This document shows positions 1 through 6,943 of a stretch of DNA of 13,343 nt, in pieces. The stretch's first letter is position 1. Each line of letters opens with the position of its first letter. The stretch spans positions 1-13,343 of the forward strand of contig JAUNHO010000010.1 in assembly GCA_030523905.1 (NCBI GenBank), read 5' to 3'. The position numbers and the translations under genes were made by a program. Origin of the DNA: Bergeyella zoohelcum (GTDB lineage: Bacteria; Bacteroidota; Bacteroidia; Flavobacteriales; Weeksellaceae). The notes below the pieces were generated by a model, which saw only the letters and a program-made list of their open reading frames with translations, did no database searches and was not told the origin of the DNA.

Positions 1-103
1 ATCCCAGTTTTATATTTCTATAAATCTCTTTCAGTCCTTTTGCAAAAAGATAAACGCCTACTACCAGCAAAATAGCAAACAATAAATTATCAATATACTG
101 CAT
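1..103 (-). CDS. N-terminus of a probable membrane-bound (Fe-S)-binding oxidoreductase, partial
   Basis: Reading the minus strand from an ATG at 103 gives 34 codons before the window edge. The protein starts MQYIDNLLFAILLVVGVYLF (about residues 7-20 form a membrane helix) and continues with a basic stretch ending in RNIKLG. From memory, this hydrophobic start plus a (K/Y)xxRNIKLG ending resembles the first helix of flavobacterial membrane-anchored Fe-S oxidoreductases of the heterodisulfide-reductase/GlpC type, which often lie just after an MCE protein gene. The cysteine motifs that would prove this lie outside the window, so the family call is inference. The ATG is 20 bases after the mlaD stop on the same strand with no terminator between, so the two genes are probably cotranscribed from the mlaD promoter. 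Confidence 0.6.
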   Translation of the reverse strand, partial: MQYIDNLLFAILLVVGVYLFAKGLKEIYRNIKLG

Positions 104-123
104 TTCAGGAGTGTTTTCAGGGG

Positions 124-1071
124 TTATTTACTACTTTTTCCAAATACGGAAATATTGACATATCGCTTTGGATTTGCCTTCAAGTCCTCTACCAAAAGAT
201 TGAGATTTTCTGCAGTTTTATTAAGATTTTGATAAAGTTGCTCGTCTTTTGTCAATTTACCCAAAGAGCCTTCTCCGTTTTGTATTCCTTGTATGATATT
301 ATTCAACTTATCGGAAGTCGTACTGAGTTTATCAATCGCGGTATTGAGTTTCTGCACATCTACCTGCTCGGCAACATTACCATATTTATCAATGGCTGTT
401 TTCGCACTGATTGTAGCCAGATTGGCATTATCCAAAACCTTTTGCAAACGCGGGTCGGTATTAGATAATAGAGCATTGGTCTGCTGCGAAATCGTCTCAA
501 AAGCAGCAACGGTTTTATTAAGATTTGCCAATAAATTACGAATTTCGGCTTGGTTCTGGGCATTGGTAAGAGCCGTAGCATTTTGCATCAGAGAATCTAC
601 TCGTTTTAGTACGATTTGCAACTGGTCTTTCACTGGACCAACCTGCGAGGAAAGGGAACTCATCATAGATTCCTTATATCCACCCGAAAGCGTGTCACCA
701 GATTTCGCCATTTCGCCATCATATATTAGGTTGATTTTCATCTCTTTACCAGACATCAACCCAGGCTCGTGAATTTCCAAAGTAGATTTTTTAGAGAAAG
801 AAAACTTGTCATCTACCAATAATTTAACCACGAAATAGAGTTTCCCTTCCTTGTCCGTAAGTGGCGTAATAGCATCTACTTGCCCTACTTTGAGACCATT
901 GATGGATACTGGGCTAGACGCCGCCAAACCATCTACATTTTCGTATTTTGCATAGAAAACATTATCTGTTGTGAAGACATTTTTCCCTTTCATAAACTGG
1001 AATAGCACCACAAAACCTACGATTGCCAAAACGGCAATTAATCCTGCTTTTATTTCTCTTGAATATTTCAT
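124..1071 (-). CDS. mlaD: MlaD-type MCE family phospholipid transporter subunit
   Basis: 315 residues. A short basic start (KYSREIK) is followed by one membrane helix at about 10-27, then an MCE domain at about 38-117 with the typical VDGLAASSPVSINGLKVGQV stretch (46-65). A long helical tail rich in Asn, Leu, Thr and Lys (about 145-300) ends in a conserved-looking NPKRYVNISVFGK segment. In the family, MlaD hexamers sit in the inner membrane periplasm, bind the MlaEF ABC transporter and pass phospholipid between the membranes. The tail is longer than in E. coli MlaD (183 aa) and may bridge more of the periplasm as helices, which is inference. A consensus promoter box lies just upstream. The matching mlaEF pair is at the far end of the window on the other strand. 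The downstream neighbour is a probable Fe-S protein. Confidence 0.92.
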   Translation of the reverse strand: MKYSREIKAGLIAVLAIVGFVVLFQFMKGKNVFTTDNVFYAKYENVDGLAASSPVSINGLKVGQVDAITPLTDKEGKLYFVVKLLVDDKFSFSKKSTLEIHEPGLMSGKEMKINLIYDGEMAKSGDTLSGGYKESMMSSLSSQVGPVKDQLQIVLKRVDSLMQNATALTNAQNQAEIRNLLANLNKTVAAFETISQQTNALLSNTDPRLQKVLDNANLATISAKTAIDKYGNVAEQVDVQKLNTAIDKLSTTSDKLNNIIQGIQNGEGSLGKLTKDEQLYQNLNKTAENLNLLVEDLKANPKRYVNISVFGKSSK

Positions 1072-1091
1072 TTTTCTATCTAATAAGTCTG

Positions 1092-1099
1092 CAAAGATA
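1092..1099 (-). promoter_or_regulatory. Bacteroidota-type -7 box for mlaD
   Basis: The minus strand reads TATCTTTG, a perfect match to the Bacteroidota -7 consensus TAnnTTTG, followed by CAGAC and then a short A/T-rich leader to the mlaD ATG at 1071. The -33 TTG element is not clear. The position gives a leader of about 15 bases. Confidence 0.7.
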
Positions 1100-1132
1100 G
1101 TATTTTTTTATTTGATGAAAAGGAATTACCTG

Positions 1133-1552
1133 CTATACCTTTATAATAGGTGGCCTGAGTGCATCAAAAAAATCAAAAGGGATATTTCTGAGAATGAAAT
1201 AAATACAAAGCAAGAAAAACAAAAAATACAAGAAAACATTATTTCTAAAAAGTGGAATTTCCCAGCGTTTTTCGGTAAAAATAGGCAATAAATACTGAAC
1301 AACAAGCACCAAAATAAGCGGAATAAAAACCACAAACAATGGATTAAAACGAAACGCCATCGTTATATCTCCGTGTAGAAGGTAATGAAACGCTCTCTGT
1401 GTGCCACAGCCTGGGCAATAAATCCCCAAAATACTATAAGTAGGGCAAGATGGAAAATAAGTATGAGAAGAAGCAGGATTATAACGATAATACAACCCTG
1501 CTAAAAACATCATTACCACTGCTAATAAAATAGCAAGTTTTTTATTTTTCAA
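1133..1552 (-). CDS. DUF2752 family small membrane protein, TTG start
   Basis: 139 residues with three likely membrane helices at about 6-22, 72-90 and 105-122. The family hallmark is the stretch CPTYSILGIYCPGCGTQRAF (36-55), with Cys36, Cys46 and Cys49, followed by an AFRFNPLF segment. This is the DUF2752 pattern (CPxCGxxRA); the family has no established biochemical function. The CPGC pair could bind metal or form a disulfide, which is inference. The start needs a TTG at 1552, because the codon before it in the same frame is the TAA stop of the CD225 gene. The next ATG (residue 14) would remove most of the first helix. The gene is almost certainly translated from the same mRNA as the CD225 gene. 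No clear terminator is seen between it and the mlaD promoter. Confidence 0.85.
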   Translation of the reverse strand: MKNKKLAILLAVVMMFLAGLYYRYNPASSHTYFPSCPTYSILGIYCPGCGTQRAFHYLLHGDITMAFRFNPLFVVFIPLILVLVVQYLLPIFTEKRWEIPLFRNNVFLYFLFFLLCIYFILRNIPFDFFDALRPPIIKV

Positions 1553-1822
1553 TTAAAAGGCTTCAATTACTACTGCCAAAAAGATAAACAGCATATACAA
1601 AATAAAACCTGAACCTCCTATAATCGCACCAATGATACTCCATTTTTTTGCTTCATTGGCAGATTTTATGGCACCTTCGTGGTCACCCATTGCCCATTTC
1701 GTATTTACTTCCGCTGCTTTTACAATGGCATAAATCCCCGTAGGAAGACAGCAAAGTACGGTAGTGAGAATAGCCCAAACTAGGTTATTATCTGGTGGAG
1801 ACTGAAAATTATTTTTTTCCAT
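1553..1822 (-). CDS. CD225/dispanin family small membrane protein
   Basis: 89 residues starting MEKNNFQSPPDNNLVWAILT. It has two hydrophobic segments (about 14-33 and 63-85) and between them the CD225/dispanin signature GDHEGAIKSANEAKKWS (46-62; pattern GDxxGAxxxSxxAKxW). A Cys pair (24-25) followed by Pro lies in the first helix. The fold is shared with animal interferon-induced transmembrane (IFITM) proteins; the role of bacterial members is not established. I chose the ATG at 1822 rather than a TTG at 1873, because the promoter box and the T-tract of the upstream terminator lie between them. The stop codon is followed directly, in the same frame, by the TTG start of the DUF2752 gene, so the two form a tight pair. 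Confidence 0.88.
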   Translation of the reverse strand: MEKNNFQSPPDNNLVWAILTTVLCCLPTGIYAIVKAAEVNTKWAMGDHEGAIKSANEAKKWSIIGAIIGGSGFILYMLFIFLAVVIEAF

Positions 1823-1848
1823 AATTACTAAAACTTTATTATATGAAC

Positions 1849-1856
1849 CAAAATTA
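1849..1856 (-). promoter_or_regulatory. Candidate -7 box for the CD225-DUF2752 pair
   Basis: The minus strand reads TAATTTTG, matching TAnnTTTG, 26 bases before the CD225 ATG. A TTG lies upstream but with a short spacing of 14 bases, so the -33 element is weak. The box sits directly after the T-tract that ends the ppiD transcript, as expected for a new transcription unit. Confidence 0.5.
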
Positions 1857-1871
1857 ACACACAAATTAAAC

Positions 1872-1910
1872 AAAAAAAAAAACTCAAAGCCTATGAAAGA
1901 CTTTGAGTTT
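1872..1910 (-). terminator. Intrinsic terminator after ppiD
   Basis: On the minus strand a perfect 10-base stem (AAACTCAAAG at 1910-1901 pairing with CTTTGAGTTT at 1889-1880) with an 11-base loop is followed by an unbroken run of T residues (1879-1872). It lies 23 bases past the ppiD stop codon. The run of A on the plus strand side means it works on the minus strand only. Confidence 0.88.
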
Positions 1911-1933
1911 ATATATTAAAAAGAATAACAAAA

Positions 1934-4069
1934 TTACTGAGCGGTGGCATTCCAAACCTCTATTCTGTAATCTTCTATATCAGCGTTATCTTGTAGAGAT
2001 TTCATATACATTTGCCCAAACATTTGTGCATTTTGTGCGGTAATGGTCTCTGCGAGTTGCTTCTCATCGCTAGGTTGTTTATTAGTAGTTTCAGATTTTT
2101 TAACCAAAACATAAACACCAGACATTCCCTCCACAGGATTAGAAACCTTGCCTTTCGCTACACCAAACGCTGCACCTGCCACTTTCGGCTCCATCGCCAT
2201 ACCAATGAACGGATTCGCCATACTAATCTGTGCGTTTTGCTTAGCACCACCGAATGCTTTTACTACGGCATCAAGGCTGGTGTTTTTCCCTATTTTCTCT
2301 ACAATTTTTTTAGCGGCTAGTTCATTTTTCACGATGGGTTCTAGTTGCTCTCTCAGCGTTTCTGGGTCTGCCAAACCTTCCTCTTGCTTACCATTTAGGA
2401 ACGCTACCACTCTATCTCCTGTACCTTCCACTACGAAAAATTCGGTATCGCCTTTTTCTCTTTTCTTATCAAAAGCCCAAGTGATGATTTCCTCGTCTTT
2501 ATCCGTTCCCAGACCTTGAAGTTGTCCATCAAAACGCTTCACCGTTTTAGGATTAAAGAACTGATAATTTCCTTTTTTAGCAATATTTGCAAAATCATTG
2601 AAAGACTTACCTTGCGTCTGCTGTATGAATCTTCTTGCATTTTTATCTACCTCGTTTTCAGTAGTTTCAGATGGTTTTATAGCCTTTACCAAATTGGCAA
2701 CTTTATATGCCATAGCCCCAGTTTTTTTATCCTGAATATTGATGATATGATAGCCAAACTGCGTCTCCACAACACCTGTAGCCCCCTTCGGATTGTTATT
2801 AAGATACGCCAAGAACTCTGGTACGAAAGGCGTTTCAGGAGTCGTCCAGCCTAGACTTCCACCTTGAACAGCAGAATTAGTATCCGCAGAATACTTCACC
2901 AAATCTGCAAATTTAGCAGGGTCTGCTTTCACTACATTACTGATGGAGTCTGCTAATTTTTTCGCTTCCTCTTTGCTTCTTTTTACATTCGCATCTGGAC
3001 CTCCTTTATAAGCAATAAGGATATGACGAGACAGGGTAGAATCTGATGTTTTCTTGTCTAATAATTTAGACACTACATAGAAATCTTGCTCCTTGTACGG
3101 GCCGAAAGTCTGCCCTATCGCCGCCGATGGAATTTGCTCTGCTATACCTCTTGGCAATTGCTCTTTTTTGAAATAATTAGGATTAAACTGCAAATCAGAG
3201 TTTAGCATTACGAACATAGAATCATTAGTCGTATTTTGGAAATTTTCCGCACCGCCACTAGCATCAGTTCCTTTCGTATATAGTTTATTGATTTCCGCTA
3301 AAACCTTTGCCTCATCTTCTGCACTAGCCTTCGCAGGGAAATATACCAAACCTATATTTCTACTCGGCTGAGCCTTAAAGGTATTCGGACGAAGTTTGAT
3401 ATAATTAGCCAAATCCTCCGTAGTTACCTTGATAGGATTTTTCTTCAGATACTCGGCGTAATCTACTTTTACATAGTCTATATCGGCGGTTAAATCCCTT
3501 TGCTTCACTACCTCTGCCACTTCTTTTTTACTAGAAGTAACCCCCGAGGAAATATTAGCAAACAATTGCCTTGCCATCATTCTGTACTCAATGGATTTTC
3601 TTATTTTCAGCCATTGGTTGTATTGTGCAATGTCTGATGCTTCCAAGCTTTCGTATTGTTTTCGGATTTCCTTCAGCCTGAAGTTTCCTTTTTCATCAAA
3701 ATTACTTGGGTCTTGTGCAAACATTGGGTCGTACTGCAACTGGCTCCAAAAATAGTCATCGGTAATTTCCAAGCCCATTTTTTCAAACTGCTGTTTCACG
3801 AGTTTTGCCTGCACTAGCATCTGCCAAGCCTGTTCTTCTAGCCCAGCCGTAGGCATTCCTTGTTGCTGTGCCTGCTGCTGTAACATATTCAGCTGGTCTA
3901 CATACTCCTCTCTGGTGATTTCCTCTCCATTTACCTTTCCTAAAATATTAGGATTTTTGCCAAAAAACTGCTGTAAAGTGTCTGGATTGACCAAAAACGC
4001 CAAAAGAGCCACGGCGATAACCGCAATCATCAGCCAAGACCTTTTTCTAATTTCTCCTAAAATTGCCAT
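1934..4069 (-). CDS. ppiD: PpiD/SurA-like membrane-anchored peptidyl-prolyl cis-trans isomerase
   Basis: 711 residues. A short basic start (GEIRKRSW) is followed by one membrane helix (about 12-27) that anchors a periplasmic body. Residues about 40-190 match the SurA/PpiD N-terminal chaperone region (GKVNGEEITREEYVDQL, then Gln-rich helices). A parvulin-type PPIase domain lies at about 347-448, from SRHILIAY through GGSLGW to FGYHIINIQDKK. Segments near 300-340 and 615-657 resemble parts of further, degenerate parvulin-like units, which is inference. Family members help newly exported proteins fold at the inner membrane. At 711 aa it is longer than E. coli PpiD (623 aa), in keeping with Bacteroidota versions. 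It has its own terminator and is divergent from lon. The start at 4069 gives the normal anchor. Confidence 0.9.
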   Translation of the reverse strand: MAILGEIRKRSWLMIAVIAVALLAFLVNPDTLQQFFGKNPNILGKVNGEEITREEYVDQLNMLQQQAQQQGMPTAGLEEQAWQMLVQAKLVKQQFEKMGLEITDDYFWSQLQYDPMFAQDPSNFDEKGNFRLKEIRKQYESLEASDIAQYNQWLKIRKSIEYRMMARQLFANISSGVTSSKKEVAEVVKQRDLTADIDYVKVDYAEYLKKNPIKVTTEDLANYIKLRPNTFKAQPSRNIGLVYFPAKASAEDEAKVLAEINKLYTKGTDASGGAENFQNTTNDSMFVMLNSDLQFNPNYFKKEQLPRGIAEQIPSAAIGQTFGPYKEQDFYVVSKLLDKKTSDSTLSRHILIAYKGGPDANVKRSKEEAKKLADSISNVVKADPAKFADLVKYSADTNSAVQGGSLGWTTPETPFVPEFLAYLNNNPKGATGVVETQFGYHIINIQDKKTGAMAYKVANLVKAIKPSETTENEVDKNARRFIQQTQGKSFNDFANIAKKGNYQFFNPKTVKRFDGQLQGLGTDKDEEIITWAFDKKREKGDTEFFVVEGTGDRVVAFLNGKQEEGLADPETLREQLEPIVKNELAAKKIVEKIGKNTSLDAVVKAFGGAKQNAQISMANPFIGMAMEPKVAGAAFGVAKGKVSNPVEGMSGVYVLVKKSETTNKQPSDEKQLAETITAQNAQMFGQMYMKSLQDNADIEDYRIEVWNATAQ

Positions 4070-4097
4070 TATTTATTAACATTTTTATATCAGTCTG

Positions 4098-4105
4098 CGA
4101 AAATA
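4098..4105 (-). promoter_or_regulatory. Candidate -7 box for ppiD
   Basis: The minus strand reads TATTTTCG, one mismatch from TAnnTTTG, followed by CAGAC exactly as in the mlaD promoter. It lies 28 bases before the ppiD ATG. The -33 position is only T-rich. Confidence 0.5.
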
Positions 4106-4245
4106 CGGATTTTTAGTCTATTAGAAAAAAAATAATCTATAATTTTTCAATATCTACCGAAAATGGGCTTCCGAAATTTGATTTTGTAATGTTTTTTATC
4201 TTTATTTTTCATTAGTGATATTTCATTTTAGCCAAAAAATTTCTG

Positions 4246-4253
4246 TAATTTTG
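4246..4253 (+). promoter_or_regulatory. Candidate distal -7 box for lon
   Basis: TAATTTTG matches TAnnTTTG exactly, but it is 140 bases before the lon ATG and has no clear -33 partner. If used, it would give lon a long leader that contains the downstream palindrome. Confidence 0.3.
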
Positions 4254-4361
4254 TCCGCTATTTATTTTGGCACAAGAATTGAAAATTTTCCTTTTGGATA
4301 TAAAGCAATTAAGGTTTTTCTATGATTTAGAAATTCCTGAAATTTTATTTTAATTTTATTT

Positions 4362-4376
4362 ATGACATTTTGTCAT
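4362..4376. promoter_or_regulatory. Perfect palindrome 17 bases before lon, possible operator
   Basis: ATGACA-TTT-TGTCAT is a perfect 6-3-6 inverted repeat followed by a short T run, ending 17 bases before the lon ATG. Its size and place suit an operator for a dimeric regulator. As a hairpin it is short and T-loop based, so a terminator or attenuator is less likely but possible. The regulator is unknown. Confidence 0.45.
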
Positions 4377-4393
4377 TTTTTCATACATAGATT

Positions 4394-6808
4394 ATGATAG
4401 ATTTTGAAGATATAGATTTAAGCGAACTTTTAGACGGCAATTTCAGCATCGTAGCGGAAGAGATAGACCTATCCGAGCCGAAACCAAGCAAAAAGAAAAC
4501 ACAAGACAAAAAACAAAGCCTCTACCCTATTCTCCCTGTGAGAAATATGGTAATGTTCCCAAAGGTGGTTATCCCCATCACGGCAGGGCGAAACCAAAGC
4601 AAAAAACTACTAGAAGATGCCCAGAGAAATAATAACATCGTGGGGATTGTCTGCCAAAAAGATTCCAATGTAGATGACCCTACCGAGAGAGACCTTTATA
4701 GCGTGGGAACTCTGGCTAGAATCCTCAAAATCATTAAACTACCAGAGGGTAATGTTACGGCAATTACGCAAGGTATAGGGCGTTTCAAGATAAAGAAAAT
4801 GCTCGGAAATCAGCCGTATTTCACTGCGGAAATCACCAAACAGAATGATACCGCACCTACCAATAAGGAGGAATATTCGGCTATCTTGGAGAACATCAAA
4901 GACCTGTCTTTGCAGATTATTCGCCTTGACCCTAATATCCCTAACGCTGCGAGTTTTGCTATTAATAATATCGGAGGTAATGAGGATTTACTGAACTTCA
5001 TCTGTGCTAATGCTAATTTTTCTCCGCAAGAAAAACAAAATCTTTTGGAGGAAAAAAACATTGCCGTGAGAGCAGAAAAATGCTACGAAAATCTACTAGA
5101 CGACTACAAAAAACTAGAACTTCGCAACAAAATCCACCAAAAAACCAATAAGGAACTAGACAAAAACCAAAGAGAATACTACCTAAATCAACAGATAAAA
5201 ACCATACAGGAAGAACTCGGAAGTGGTGCCGATTCTGACGCGGAAGAACTACGCGAAAAGGCAAAAAAACTAAAATGGAATGCCGAAATACAAACCCATT
5301 TTGACAAAGAACTAAACCGCCTACAAAGACAGCATCCCAACTCCCCAGACTACAATGTACAGAGAAATTATCTAGATTTCTTTACCGATTTGCCTTGGGA
5401 GAAATACTCCAAAGATAGTTTTGATATTCCGAAGGCACAAAGGATTTTAGACAAGGCTCATTTTGGGTTAGAGGACATCAAAAAACGCGTCCTAGAACAC
5501 ATCGCCGTACTGAAACTAAAAAACAATATGAAGTCGCCTATCCTCTGCCTAGTAGGCCCTCCTGGTGTAGGAAAAACCTCGTTGGGAAAATCCATCGCCG
5601 ATGCTTTAGGGAGAGAATATGTACGCGTTTCTCTGGGAGGTCTTCACGATGAAAGCGAAATCCGTGGGCATAGGAAAACCTATATAGGGGCTATGGCTGG
5701 GCGTATCATACAAGGCATCAAAAAAGCAGGAGTATCCAACCCTGTGATTGTTTTAGACGAAATAGATAAAATAGGTCAGGGTATCCACGGCGACCCAAGT
5801 TCCGCCCTATTGGAGGTTCTAGACCCAGAGCAAAACGCTTCATTTTATGACAATTATCTAGAAATGGGCTACGATTTGTCCAAGGTGCTTTTCATTGCCA
5901 CTGCCAACTCGCTTTCCACCATACAAACTCCACTTTTGGACAGAATGGAAATCATACAAATCGCAGGTTATACCTTGGAGGAAAAAATAGAAATCGCTAA
6001 ACGCCACCTCATCAAAAAACAACAAGAGGAGAACGGACTAGACGCAAAATCCTTCAAACTTGGAAATACGGAAATAAAACACATCATCGATGCCCATACC
6101 TCCGAAAGTGGCGTGAGAACCTTACAAAAAAGAATCGCCTCTATTTCCAGATGGATAGCCCTACAAACAGCTATGGAAAACGAATATAATCCTAAAATTT
6201 CCATTGAAAAAATAGATGAAATTCTAGGTGTGCCGAGACCAAAAGATTTATACGAAAACGCTGGTGTACCTGGCGTGGTGACGGGACTCGCTTGGACTTC
6301 CGTAGGCGGCGATATTCTCTTCATAGAAAGTATTTTGAGTAAAGGAAAAGGGAACCTCACAATGACAGGAAACCTCGGTAATGTGATGAAAGAATCTACC
6401 ACCATTGCCCTAGAATACATCAAAGCGAAACATACCGAGCTGGGCATCTCCGAGGAAGATATAGAGCAGAAAAACATTCATATCCATATCCCAGAAGGGG
6501 CTACCCCAAAAGATGGCCCATCGGCAGGAATTGCAATGCTGACCTCTATGGTCTCTAGTTACAAAAACATCAATGTAAAGCCCAATATTGCAATGACTGG
6601 CGAGATTACCCTGAGAGGGAAAGTCCTGCCTGTGGGTGGTATAAAAGAGAAACTCCTAGCTGCCACAAGAGCTGGAATAAAAGAGGTAATTCTCTGCGAA
6701 GCCAACCGCAAAGATGTAGAGGAAATAAAGCAAGATTATCTAAAAAACCTCAAAATCCACTATGTAACCAGAATGATGGAAGTCATCGATTTGGCCTTGG
6801 AGAAATAA
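4394..6808 (+). CDS. lon: ATP-dependent protease Lon
   Basis: 804 residues. An acidic N-terminal tail and basic linker (1-40) lead into the LON substrate-binding domain (about 43-240, starting LYPILPVRNMVMFPKVVIPI) and a coiled-coil region (about 225-320). The AAA+ domain carries Walker A GPPGVGKT (388-395) and Walker B VLDEID (453-458). The protease domain has the catalytic Ser710 in PKDGPSAGIAM and Lys753 in GGIKEKLLAA, with the same 43-residue spacing as E. coli Ser679/Lys722. The enzyme is a cytoplasmic hexamer that degrades misfolded and selected regulatory proteins using ATP. All key residues are present. It is transcribed alone: divergent from ppiD and closed by a strong terminator. 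The ATG at 4394 keeps the acidic tail that Bacteroidota Lon proteins usually have. Confidence 0.97.
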   Translation: MIDFEDIDLSELLDGNFSIVAEEIDLSEPKPSKKKTQDKKQSLYPILPVRNMVMFPKVVIPITAGRNQSKKLLEDAQRNNNIVGIVCQKDSNVDDPTERDLYSVGTLARILKIIKLPEGNVTAITQGIGRFKIKKMLGNQPYFTAEITKQNDTAPTNKEEYSAILENIKDLSLQIIRLDPNIPNAASFAINNIGGNEDLLNFICANANFSPQEKQNLLEEKNIAVRAEKCYENLLDDYKKLELRNKIHQKTNKELDKNQREYYLNQQIKTIQEELGSGADSDAEELREKAKKLKWNAEIQTHFDKELNRLQRQHPNSPDYNVQRNYLDFFTDLPWEKYSKDSFDIPKAQRILDKAHFGLEDIKKRVLEHIAVLKLKNNMKSPILCLVGPPGVGKTSLGKSIADALGREYVRVSLGGLHDESEIRGHRKTYIGAMAGRIIQGIKKAGVSNPVIVLDEIDKIGQGIHGDPSSALLEVLDPEQNASFYDNYLEMGYDLSKVLFIATANSLSTIQTPLLDRMEIIQIAGYTLEEKIEIAKRHLIKKQQEENGLDAKSFKLGNTEIKHIIDAHTSESGVRTLQKRIASISRWIALQTAMENEYNPKISIEKIDEILGVPRPKDLYENAGVPGVVTGLAWTSVGGDILFIESILSKGKGNLTMTGNLGNVMKESTTIALEYIKAKHTELGISEEDIEQKNIHIHIPEGATPKDGPSAGIAMLTSMVSSYKNINVKPNIAMTGEITLRGKVLPVGGIKEKLLAATRAGIKEVILCEANRKDVEEIKQDYLKNLKIHYVTRMMEVIDLALEK

Positions 6809-6825
6809 CACATACACATTTTCAG

Positions 6826-6859
6826 AATAGATTGTCAGCAAAAGGCAATCTATTTTTTT
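6826..6859 (+). terminator. Intrinsic terminator after lon
   Basis: AATAGATTG (6826-6834) pairs perfectly with CAATCTATT (6846-6854). The stem can be extended inward by a T-G and a C-G pair, leaving a small A-rich loop, and seven T residues (6853-6859) follow. It starts 18 bases after the lon stop. Confidence 0.9.
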
Positions 6860-6907
6860 ACCTACAATAAGTTGAGATATTTAGTCCTTTTTTCTCTCAA
6901 AATTTTG

Positions 6908-6915
6908 TATCTTTG
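6908..6915 (+). promoter_or_regulatory. Bacteroidota-type -7 box for pgi
   Basis: TATCTTTG is an exact TAnnTTTG match 28 bases before the pgi ATG at 6944. The -33 region is a T tract (about 6888-6893) with no clear TTG. The box probably serves pgi and the closely spaced genes after it (folD, queE, sugar transferase). It also rules out the longer pgi start at 6872. Confidence 0.75.
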
Positions 6916-6943
6916 TCATCATTTTTCATTAAACAGAAAAAAT

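Larger units (their letters stand above)
4070..4393. other. Divergent ppiD-lon intergenic region, 324 bases
   Basis: This very AT-rich stretch holds no credible gene. It contains the ppiD -7 candidate at 4098-4105, a plus-strand TAATTTTG box at 4246-4253, a 10-base self-complementary GAAAATTTTC at 4281-4290 (which could be chance in such AT-rich DNA), and the palindrome near the lon start at 4362-4376. At this size it has room for two promoters and regulator sites. I see no riboswitch or tRNA-like fold. Confidence 0.7.

Noticed and set aside
293..772. Long plus-strand ORF (159 codons) opposite mlaD
   Set aside because: It lies fully antisense to a well-supported MCE gene, and its product shows no recognisable domain.
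971..1291. Plus-strand ORF of 106 codons across the mlaD start and the DUF2752 end
   Set aside because: It crosses two real minus-strand genes and the mlaD promoter, and its product is Lys/Ile-rich without any domain.
1823..1873. Longer N-terminus for the CD225 protein from a TTG at 1873
   Set aside because: The extension overlaps the T-tract of the ppiD terminator and the -7 candidate, and the CD225 fold is complete from the ATG at 1822.
4047..4082. Eleven-codon ORF on the minus strand overlapping the ppiD start in another frame
   Set aside because: It could be a regulatory upstream ORF, but such short ORFs arise often by chance in AT-rich leaders and nothing else supports it.
4281..4290. 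GAAAATTTTC self-complementary site in the ppiD-lon gap
   Set aside because: A 10-base A/T palindrome in such AT-rich DNA is expected by chance; no second copy was noticed.
5968..6477. Minus-strand ORF of 169 codons opposite lon
   Set aside because: It is antisense to the conserved AAA+ and protease domains of Lon, with a biased shadow composition and no domain.
6872..6943. Twenty-four-codon N-terminal extension of pgi from a TTG
   Set aside because: It overlaps an exact TAnnTTTG promoter box, and Pgi is full length without it.
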